From Closterium sp. Naga37s-1 (Eukaryota; Streptophyta; Zygnematophyceae; Desmidiales; Closteriaceae): a DNA stretch of 64,000 nt. Position 1 is the first letter of the stretch, and each line of letters begins with the position of its first letter. A model generated the notes under the pieces. It was not told where the DNA came from. It made no database searches and worked only from the letters and a program-made list of their open reading frames with translations. The position numbers were made by a program, and so were the translations under genes. The DNA lies in contig CANJKZ010000977.1 in assembly GCA_947471745.1 (NCBI GenBank), positions 2,398,501 through 2,462,500 of the forward strand, read 5' to 3'. This document shows positions 54,411 through 64,000 of this stretch, one piece after another.

Positions 54411-57302
54411 TATTGGCACCTAGGTCTATTGGCAGGTAGGTCTATTGGCAGGTAGGTCTATTCGCAGGTAGGTCTATTGGCAGGTAGGTCTATTGGCAGG
54501 TAGGTCTATTGGCAGGTAGGTCTATTGGCAGGTAGGTCTATTGGCAGCTAGGTCTATTGGCAGGTAGGTCTATTCGCAGGTAGGTCTATTCGCAGGTAGG
54601 TCTATTGGCAGGTAGGTCTATTGACAGATAGGTCTGTAGGTCTATTGGCAGGTAGGTCTATTGGCAGGTAGGTCTATTGGCAGGTAGGTCTATTGGCAGG
54701 TAGGTCTATTGGCAGGTAGGTCTATTGGCAGGTAGGTCTATTGACAGCTAGGTCTATTGGCAGGTAGGTCTATTGGCAGGTAGGTCTATTGGCAGCTAGG
54801 TCTATTGGCAGGTAGGTCTATTCGCAGATAGGTCTATTCGCAGGAAGGTCTATTGGCAGGTAGGTCTATTGGCAGCTAGGTCTATTGGAAGGTAGGTCTA
54901 TTGGCAGGTAGGTCTATTGGCAGCTAGGTCTATTGGCAGGTAGGTCTATTGGCAGGTAGGTCTATTGGCAGGTAGGTCTATTGGCGGGTAGGTCTATTGG
55001 CAGATAGGTCTGTAGGTCTATTGGCAGCTAGGTCTATTGGTAGGTAGGTCTATTCGCAGGTAGGTCTATTCGCAGGTAGGTCTATTGGCAGGTAGGTCTA
55101 TTGGCAGGTAGGTCTATTGGCAGGTAGGTCTATTGGCAGCTAGGTCTATTGGCAGGTAGGTCTATTCGCAGGTAGGTCTTTTCGCAGGTAGGTCTATTGG
55201 CAGGTAGGTCTATTGGCAGATAGGTCTGTAGGTTGGCAGGTAGGTCTATTGGCAGGTAGGTCTATTGGCAGGTAGGTCTATTGGCAGGTAGGTCTATTGG
55301 CAGGTAGGTCTATTGGCAGGTAGGTCTATTGGCAGGTAGGTCTATTGGCAGGTAGGTCTATTGGCAGCTAGGTCTATTGGCAGGTAGGTCTATTGGCATT
55401 TAGGTCTATTGGCAGGTAGGTCTATTCGCAGGTAGGTCTATTCGCAGGTAGGTCTATTGGCAGGTAGGTCTATTGGCAGATAGGTCTGTAGGTCTATTGG
55501 CAGGTAGGTCTATTCGCAGGTAGGTCTATTCGCAGGTAGGTATATTGGCAGGTAGGTCTATTGGCAGGTAGGTCTATTGGCAGGTAGGTCTATTGGCAGG
55601 TAGGTCTATTGGCAGGTAGGTCTATTGGCAGAGAGGTCTGTAGGTATATTGGCACCTAGGTCTATTGGCAGGTAGGTCTATTGGCAGGTAGGTCTATTCG
55701 CAGGTAGGTCTATTGGCAGGTAGGTCTATTGGCAGGTAGGTCTATTGGCAGGTAGGTCTATTGGCAGGTAGGTCTATTGTCAGATAGGTCTGTAGGTCTA
55801 TTGGCAGCTAGGTCTATTGGCAGCTAGGTCTATTGGCAGGTAGGTCTATTGGCAGGTAGGTCTATTGGCAGGTAGGTCTATTGGCAGGTAGGTCTATTGG
55901 CAGGTAGGTCTATTGGCAGGTAGGTCTATTGGCAGGTAGGTCTATTGGCAGGTAGGTCTATTGGCAGCTAGGTCTATTGGCAGCTAGGTCTATTGGCAGG
56001 TAGGTCTATTGGCAGGTAGGTCTATTGGCAGGTAGGTCTATTGGCAGAGAGGTCTGTAGGTATATTGGCACCTAGGTCTATTGGCAGGTAGGTCTATTGG
56101 CAGGTAGGTCTATTCGCAGGTAGGTCTATTGGCAGGTAGGTCTATTGGCAGGTAGGTCTATTGGCAGGTAGGTCTATTGGCAGGTAGGTCTATTGGCAGC
56201 TAGGTCTATTGGCAGGTAGGTCTATTCGCAGGTAGGTCTATTCGCAGGTAGGTCTATTGGCAGGTAGGTCTATTGACAGATAGGTCTGTAGGTCTATTGG
56301 CAGGTAGGTCTATTGGCAGGTAGGTCTATTGGCAGGTAGGTCTATTGGCAGGTAGGTCTATTGGCAGGTAGGTCTATTGGCAGGTAGGTCTATTGACAGC
56401 TAGGTCTATTGGCAGGTAGGTCTATTGGCAGGTAGGTCTATTGGCAGCTAGGTCTATTGGCAGGTAGGTCTATTCGCAGATAGGTCTATTCGCAGGAAGG
56501 TCTATTGGCAGGTAGGTCTATTGGCAGCTAGGTCTATTGGAAGGTAGGTCTATTGGCAGGTAGGTCTATTGGCAGCTAGGTCTATTGGCAGGTAGGTCTA
56601 TTGGCAGGTAGGTCTATTGGCAGGTAGGTCTATTGGCGGGTAGGTCTATTGGCAGATAGGTCTGTAGGTCTATTGGCAGCTAGGTCTATTGGTAGGTAGG
56701 TCTATTCGCAGGTAGGTCTATTCGCAGGTAGGTCTATTGGCAGGTAGGTCTATTGGCAGGTAGGTCTATTGGCAGGTAGGTCTATTGGCAGCTAGGTCTA
56801 TTGGCAGGTAGGTCTATTCGCAGGTAGGTCTATTCGCAGGTAGGTCTATTGGCAGGTAGGTCTATTGGCAGATAGGTCTGTAGGTCTATTGGCAGGTAGG
56901 TCTATTGGCAGGTAGGTCTATTGGCAGGTAGGTCTATTGGCAGGTAGGTCTATTGGCAGGTAGGTCTATTGGCAGGTAGGTCTATTGGCAGGTAGGTCTA
57001 TTGGCAGGTAGGTCTATTGGCAGCTAGGTCTATTGGCAGGTAGGTCTATTGGCATCTAGGTCTATTGGCAGGTAGGTCTATTCGCAGGTAGGTCTATTCG
57101 CAGGTAGGTCTATTGGCAGGTAGGTCTATTGGCAGATAGGTCTGTAGGTCTATTGGCAGGTAGGTCTATTCGCAGGTAGGTCTATTCGCAGGTAGGTATA
57201 TTGGCAGGTAGGTCTATTGGCAGGTAGGTCTATTGGCAGGTAGGTCTATTGGCAGGTAGGTCTATTGGCAGGTAGGTCTATTGGCAGAGAGGTCTGTAGG
57301 TA
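54411..57302. repeat. About 1.65-kb higher-order units in the minisatellite
   Basis: The rare unit TATTGGCACCTAGG occurs at 54411, 55647, 56063, 57303 and 57559. The 54411 to 56063 (1652 bp) and 55647 to 57303 (1656 bp) offsets carry matching variant order. The few-base difference traces to an irregular TGTAGGTTGGCAGG unit near 55230. Confidence 0.8.
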
Positions 57303-58917
57303 TATTGGCACCTAGGTCTATTGGCAGGTAGGTCTATTGGCAGGTAGGTCTATTCGCAGGTAGGTCTATTGGCAGGTAGGTCTATTGGCAGGTAGGTCTA
57401 TTGGCAGGTAGGTCTATTGGCAGGTAGGTCTATTGTCAGATAGGTCTGTAGGTCTATTGGCAGCTAGGTCTATTGGCAGGTAGGTCTATTGGCAGGTAGG
57501 TCTATTGGCAGGTAGGTCTATTGGCAGGTAGGTCTATTGGCAGAGAGGTCTGTAGGTATATTGGCACCTAGGTCTATTGGCAGGTAGGTCTATTGGCAGG
57601 TAGGTCTATTCGCAGGTAGGTCTATTGGCAGGTAGGTCTATTGGCAGGTAGGTCTATTGGCAGGTAGGTCTATTGGCAGGTAGGTCTATTGTCAGATAGG
57701 TCTGTAGGTCTATTGGCAGCTAGGTCTATTGGCAGCTAGGTCTATTGGCAGGTAGGTCTATTGGCAGGTAGGTCTATTGGCAGGTAGGTCTATTGGCAGG
57801 TAGGTCTATTGGCAGGTAGGTCTATTGGCAGGTAGGTCTATTGGCAGGTAGGTCTATTGGCAGGTAGGTCTATTGGCAGCTAGGTCTATTGGCAGCTAGG
57901 TCTATTGGCAGCTAGGTCTATTGGCAGCTAGGTCTATTGGCAGCTAGGTCTATTGGAAGGTAGGTCTATTCGTAGATAGGTCTATTCGCAGGAAGGTCTA
58001 TTGGCAGGTAGGTCTATTGGCAGATAGGTCTGTAGGTCTATTGGCAGCTAGGTCTATTGGATGATAGGTCTATTGGCAGGTAGGTCTATTGGCAGGTAGG
58101 TCTATTGGCAGGTAGGTCTATTGGCAGGTAGGTCTATTGGCAGGTAGGTCTATTGGCAGGTAGGTCTATTGGCAGGTAGGTCTATTGGCAGGTAGGTCTA
58201 TTGGCAGGACGGTCTATTGGCAGGTAGGACTATTGGCAGCTAGGTCTATTGGCAGGTAGGTCTATTCGCAGGTAGGTTTATTCGCAGGTAGGTCTATTGG
58301 CAGGTAGGTCTATTGGCAGATAGGTCTGTAGGTCTATTGGCAGCTAGGTCTATTGGCAGGTAGGTCTATTCGCAGGTAGGTCTATTCGCAGGTAGGTATA
58401 TTGGCAGGTAGGTCTATTGGCAGGTAGGTCTATTGGCAGGTAGGTCTATTGGCAGGTAGGTCTATTGGCAGGTAGGTCTATTGGCAGAGAGTTCTGTAGG
58501 TCTATTGGCAGCTAGGTCTATTGGCAGGTAGGTCTATTCGCAGGTAGGTCTTTTCGCAGGTGGGTCTATTGGCAGGTAGGTTTATTGGCAGGTAGGTCTA
58601 TTGGCAGGTAGGTCTATTGGCAGGTAGGTCTATTGGCAGATAGGTCTGTAGGTCTATTGGCAGCTAGGTCTATTGGCAGGTAGGTCTATTGGCAGGTAGG
58701 TCTATTGGCAGGTAGGTCTATTGGCAGGTAGGTCTATTGGCAGGTAGGTCTATTGGCAGGTAGGTCTATTGGCAGGTAGGTCTATTGGCAGCTAGGTCTA
58801 TTGGCAGGTAGGTCTATTGGCAGGTAGGTCTATTGGCAGCTAGGTCTATTGGCAGGTAGGTCTATTCGCAGATAGGTCTATTCGCAGGTAGGTCTATTGG
58901 CAGGTAGGTCTATTGGC

Positions 58918-61900
58918 AGATAGGTCTGTAGGTCTATTGGCAGCTAGGTCTATTGGAAGGTAGGTCTATTGGCAGCTAGGTCTATTGGCAGGTAGGGCTA
59001 TTGGCAGGTAGGTCCATTGGCAGGTAGGTCTATTGGCCGGTAGGTCTATTGGCAGGTAGGTCTATTGGCAGGTAGGTCTATTGGCAGGTAGGTCTATTGG
59101 CAGGTAGGACTATTGGCAGGTAGGTCTATTGGCAGCTAGGTCTATTGGCAGGTAGGTCTATTGGCAGCTAGGTCTATTGGCAGCTAGGTCTATTGGCAGG
59201 TAGGTCTATTGGCAGCTAGGTCTATTGGCAGGTAGGTCTATTGGCAGGTAGGTCTATTGGCAGGTAGGTCTATTGGCAGGTAGGTCTATTGGCAGGTAGG
59301 TCTATTGGCAGGTAGGTCTATTGGCAGAGAGGTCTGTAGGTCTATTGGCAGGTAGGTCTATTGGCAGGTAGGTCTATTGGCAGGTAGGTCTATTGGCAGG
59401 TAGGTCTATTGGCAGGTAGGTCTATTGGCAGATAGGTCTGTAGGTCTATTGGCAGCTAGGTCTATTGGCAGGTAGGTCTATTGGCAGCTAGGTCTATTGG
59501 CAGGTAGGTCTATTGGCAGCTAGGTCTATTGGCAGGTAGGTCTATTGGCAGGTAGGTCTATTGGCAGGTAGGTCTATTGGCAGGTAGGTCTATTGGCAGG
59601 TAGGTCTATTGGCAGGTAGGTCTATTGGCAGATAGGTCTGTAGGTCTATTGGCAGCTAGGTCTATTGGCAGGTAGGTCTATTGGCAGCTAGGTCTATTGG
59701 CAGGTAGGTCTATTGGCAGCTAGGTCTATTGGCAGGTAGGTCTATTGGAAGGTAGGTCTATTGGCAGGTAGGTCTATTGGCAGGTAGGGCTATTGGCAGG
59801 TAGGTCCATTGGCAGGTAGGTCTATTGCCAGGTAGGTCTATTGGCAGGTAGGTCTATTGGCAGGTAGGTCTATTGGCAGGTAGGTCTATTGGCAGGTAGG
59901 ACTATTGGCAGGTAGGTCTATTGGCAGCTAGGTCTATTGGCAGGTAGGTCTATTGGCAGGTAGGTCTATTGGCAGCTAGGTCTATTGGCAGGTAGGTCTA
60001 TTCGCAGGTAGGTCTATTCGCAGGTAGGTCTATTGGCAGGTAGGTCTATTGGCAGATAGGTCTGTAGGTCTATTGGCAGCTAGGTCTATTGGCAGCTAGG
60101 TCTATTGGCAGGTAGGTCTATTGGCAGGTAGGTCTATTAGCAAGTAGGTCCATTGGCAGGTAGGTCTTTTGGCAGGTTGGTCTATTGGCAGGTAGGTCTA
60201 TTGGCAGGTAGGTCAATTGGCAGGTAGGTCTATTGGCAGGTAGGTCTATTGGCAGCTAGGTCTATTGGCAGCTAGGTCTACTGGCAGGTAGGTCTATCGG
60301 CAGGTAGGTCTATTGGCAGGTAGGTCTATTGGCAGCTAGGTCTATTGGCAGGTAGGTCTATTGGCAGGTAGGTCTATTGGCAGCTAGGTCTATTGGCAGC
60401 TAGGTCTATTGGCAGGTAGGTCTATTGGCAGGTAGGTCTATTGGCAGGTAGATCTATTGGCAGGTAGGTCTATTGGCAGGTAGGTCTATTGGCAGGTAGG
60501 TCTATTGGCAGGTAGGTCTATTGGCGGGTAGGTCTATTGGCAGATAGGTCTGTAGGTCTATTGGCAGCTAGGTCTATTGGTAGGTAGGTCGATTCGCAGG
60601 TAGGTCTATTCGCAGGTAGGTCTATTGGCAGGTAGGTCTATTGGCAGGTAGGTCTATTGGCAGGTAGGTCTATTGGCAGGTAGGTCTATTGGCCGGTAGG
60701 TCTATTGGCAGGTAGGTCTATTGGCAGGTAGGTCTATTGGCAGGTAGGTCTATTGGCAGGTAGGTCTATTCGCAGGTAGGTCTATTCGCAGGTAGGTCTA
60801 TTCGCAGGTAGGTCTATTCGCAGGTAGGTCTATTCGCAGGTAGGTCTATTGGCAGGTAGGTCTATTGGCAGGTAGGTCTATTGGCAGGTAGGTCTATTGG
60901 CAGGTAGGTCTATTGGCAGGTAGGTCTATTGGCAGCTAGGTCTATTGGCAAGTAGGTATATTTGCAGGTAGGTTTATTGGCAGGTAGGTCTATTGGCAGC
61001 TAGGTCTATTGGCAGGTAGGTCTATTGGCAGGTAGGTCTATTGGCAGGTAGGTCTATTGGCAGGTAGGTCTATTGGCAGGTAGGTCTATTGGCAGGTAGG
61101 TCTATTGGCAGGTAGGTCTATTGGCAGGTAGGTCTATTGGCAGGTAGGTCTATTGGCAGGTAGGTCTATTGGCAGCTAGGTCTATTGGCAGGTAGGTCTA
61201 TTCGCAGATAGGTCTATTCGCAGGTAGGTCTATTGGCAGGTAGGTCTATTGGCAGATAGGTCTGTAGGTCTATTGGCAGCTAGGTCTATTGGAAGGTAGG
61301 TCTATTGGCAGCTAGGTCTATTGGCAGGTAGGGCTATTGGCAGGTAGGTCCATTGGCAGGTAGGTCTATTGGCCGGTAGGTCTATTGGCAGGTAGGTCTA
61401 TTGGCAGGTAGGTCTATTGGCAGGTAGGTCTATTGGCAGGTAGGACTATTGGCAGGTAGGTCTATTGGCAGCTAGGTCTATTGGCAGGTAGGTCTATTGG
61501 CAGCTAGGTCTATTGGCAGCTAGGTCTATTGGCAGGTAGGTCTATTGGCAGCTAGGTCTATTGGCAGGTAGGTCTATTGGCAGGTAGGTCTATTGGCAGG
61601 TAGGTCTATTGGCAGCTAGGTCTATTGGCAGGTAGGTCTATTGGCAGGTAGGTCTATTGGCAGGTAGGTCTATTGGCAGGTAGGTCTATTGGCAGAGAGG
61701 TCTGTAGGTCTATTGGCAGGTAGGTCTATTGGCAGGTAGGTCTATTGGCAGGTAGGTCTATTGGCAGATAGGTCTGTAGGTCTATTGGCAGCTAGGTCTA
61801 TTGGCAGGTAGGTCTATTGGCAGCTAGGTCTATTGGCAGGTAGGTCTATTGGCAGCTAGGTCTATTGGCAGGTAGGTCTATTGGCAGGTAGGTCTATTGG

Positions 61901-63424
61901 CAGGTAGGTCTATTGGCAGGTAGGTCTATTGGCAGGTAGGTCTATTGGCAGGTAGGTCTATTGGCAGATAGGTCTGTAGGTCTATTGGCAGCTAGGTCTA
62001 TTGGCAGGTAGGTCTATTGGCAGCTAGGCCTATTGGCAGGTAGGTCTATTGGCAGCTAGGTCTATTGGCAGGTAGGTCTATTGGAAGGTAGGTCTATTGG
62101 CAGGTAGGTCTTTTGGCAGGTAGGGCTATTGGCAGGTAGGTCCATTGGCAGGTAGGTCTATTGGCAGGTAGGTCTATTGGCAGGTAGGTCTATTGGCAGG
62201 TAGGTCTATTGGCAGGTAGGTCTATTGGCAGGTAGGACTATTGGCAGGTAGGTCTATTGGCAGCTAGGTCTGTTGGCAGGTAGGTCTATTGGCAGCTAGG
62301 TCTATTGGCAGCTAGGTCTATTGGCAGGTAGGTCTATTCGCAGGTAGGTCTATTCGCAGGTAGGTCTATTGGCAGGTAGGTCTATTGGCAGATAGGTCTG
62401 TAGGTCTATTGGCAGCTAGGTCTATTGGCAGCTAGGTCTATTGGCAGGTAGGTCTATTGGCAGGTAGGTCTATTAGCAAGTAGGTCCATTGGCAGGTAGG
62501 TCTTTTGGCAGGTTGGTCTATTGGCAGGTAGGTCTATTGGCAGGTAGGTCAATTGGCAGGTAGGTCTATTGGCAGGTAGGTCTATTGGCAGCTAGGTCTA
62601 TTGGCAGCTAGGTCTACTGGCAGGTAGGTCTATCGGCAGGTAGGTCTATTGGCAGGTAGGTCTATTGGCAGCTAGGTCTATTGGCAGGTAGGTCTATTGG
62701 CAGGTAGGTCTATTGGCAGCTAGGTCTATTGGCAGCTAGGTCTATTGGCTGGTAGGTCTATTGGCAGGTAGGTCTATTGGCAGGTAGATCTATTGGCAGG
62801 TAGGTCTATTGGCAGGTAGGTCTATTGGCAGGTAGGTCTATTGGCAGGTAGGTCTATTGGCGGGTAGGTCTATTGGCAGATAGGTCTGTAGGTCTATTGG
62901 CAGCTAGGTCTATTGGTAGGTAGGTCGATTCGCAGGTAGGTCTATTCGCAGGTAGGTCTATTGGCAGGTAGGTCTATTGGCAGGTAGGTCTATTGGCAGG
63001 TAGGTCTATTGGCAGGTAGGTCTATTGGCAGGTAGGTCTATTGGCAGCTAGGTCTATTGGCAGGTAGGTCTATTGGCAGGTAGGTCTATTGGCAGGTAGG
63101 TCTATTGGCAGGTAGGTCTATTGGCAGGTAGGTCTATTGGCAGGTAGGTCTATTGGCAGGTAGGTCTATTGGCAGCTAGGTCTATTGGCAGGTAGGTCTA
63201 TTGGCAGGTAGGTCTATTGGCAGCTAGGTCTATTGGCAGGTAGGTCTATTCGCAGATAGGTCTATTCGCAGGTAGGTCTATTGGCAGGTAGGTCTATTGG
63301 CAGATAGGTCTGTAGGTCTATTGGCAGCTAGGTCTATTGGAAGGTAGGTCTATTGGCAGCTAGGTCTATTGGCAGGTAGGGCTATTGGCAGGTAGGTCCA
63401 TTGGCAGGTAGGTCTATTGGCCGG
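58918..63424. repeat. About 2.05- and 2.34-kb higher-order units in the minisatellite
   Basis: A distinctive order (unit with TTGGAAGG, then AGGGCTATT, AGGTCCATT, TTGGCCGG) occurs at 59035, 61371 and 63419, measured at GGCCGG. Spacings are 2336 and 2048 bp, both multiples of 16. A second marker series (TATTAGCAAG, then GGTCTTTTGG, CAGGTTGG) at 60135 and 62471 gives 2336 bp again. Confidence 0.85.
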
Positions 63425-64000
63425 TAGGTCTATTGGCAGGTAGGTCTATTGGCAGGTAGGTCTATTGGCAGGTAGGTCTATTGGCAGGTAGGACTATTGG
63501 CAGGTAGGTCTATTGGCAGCTAGGTCTATTGGCAGGTAGGTCTATTGGCAGCTAGGTCTATTGGCAGCTAGGTCTATTGGCAGGTAGGTCTATTGGCAGC
63601 TAGGTCTATTGGCAGGTAGGTCTATTGGCAGCTAGGTCTATTGGCAGGTAGGTCTATTGGCAGCTAGGTCTATTGGCAGGTAGGTCTATTGGCAGGTAGG
63701 TCTATTGGCAGGTAGGTCTATTGGCAGGTAGGTCTATTGGCAGAGAGGTCTGTAGGTCTATTGGCAGGTAGGTCTATTGGCAGGTAGGTCTATTGGCAGG
63801 TAGGTCTATTGGCAGGTAGGTCTATTGGCAGGTAGGTCTATTGGCAGATAGGTCTGTAGGTCTATTGGCAGCTAGGTCTATTGGCAGGTAGGTCTATTGG
63901 CAGCTAGGTCTATTGGCAGGTAGGTCTATTGGCAGCTAGGTCTATTGGCAGGTAGGTCTATTGGAAGGTAGGTCTATTGGCAGGTAGGTCTATTGGCAGG

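Larger units (their letters stand above)
48665..64000. repeat. 16-bp minisatellite array, about 15.3 kb, continues past window
   Basis: Tandem copies of AGGTCTATTGGCAGGT, roughly 950 units. Common variants are AGGTCTATTGGCAGCT, AGGTCTATTCGCAGGT, AGGTATATTGGCAGGT and AGGGCTATTGGCAGGT. Half-length 8-bp units (AGGTCTGT) follow AGAT- or AGAG-ending units and punctuate the array. The first ~250 bp (48665-48910) is degenerate, with TTGGCTGG and TTGGCTAG forms, as expected at an array edge. TAG occurs in all frames of both strands, so no open frame exists here. No gene or mobile element interrupts it. Confidence 0.97.

Noticed and set aside
1871..64000. CRISPR array
   Set aside because: The repeats are contiguous with no unique spacers, there are no cas genes, and the retroelements are eukaryotic.

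Overview
This is a gene-poor, repeat-only stretch of a eukaryotic nuclear genome. Three Ty1/copia-type retroelements carry a tRNA-iMet-like primer binding site typical of plant-lineage copia elements, so a streptophyte (land plant or charophyte-grade alga) is the likely source; the species cannot be fixed from the sequence. I see no ordinary host gene, tRNA, rRNA or CRISPR array.

Layout. 1-1870: the 5' part of a copia element on the minus strand (fragment A), with a gag/protease fragment, a GC-rich repeat, a PBS and a short 131-bp LTR. 1871-2654: about four monomers of a ~181-bp satellite in minus orientation. 2655-3855: a second short copia-like 5' end (fragment B). 3856-7292: the satellite in plus orientation. 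7293-13784: a complete minus-strand copia element with two LTRs, PBS, PPT and an uninterrupted 1577-aa gag-pol frame whose RT motif reads YVND. 13785-39646: about 142 more satellite monomers. 39647-40459 and 41239-42051: two nearly identical solo LTRs of a related copia subfamily in plus orientation, carried in a 1592-bp tandem duplication. 42052-46249: satellite, plus. 46250-48664: satellite, minus, after an abrupt inversion. 48665-64000 and beyond the edge: a 16-bp minisatellite (AGGTCTATTGGCAGGT), roughly 950 copies, with higher-order structure of about 1.65, 2.05 and 2.34 kb.

The window is dominated by a homogenised ~181-bp tandem repeat. It shows multi-monomer higher-order repeats, length variants of 217 bp and ~86 bp, several generations of duplication, orientation switches and nested copia insertions. 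That architecture is what centromeric or other heterochromatic satellite arrays show, but function is inference only. The many 73-, 121-, 171- and 183-residue open frames across 1.9-48.6 kb are by-products of a GC-rich monomer whose length is not a multiple of three, and are not annotated as genes. The only convincing protein-coding sequences are the complete copia polyprotein at 8199-12932 and the truncated gag/protease of fragment A.
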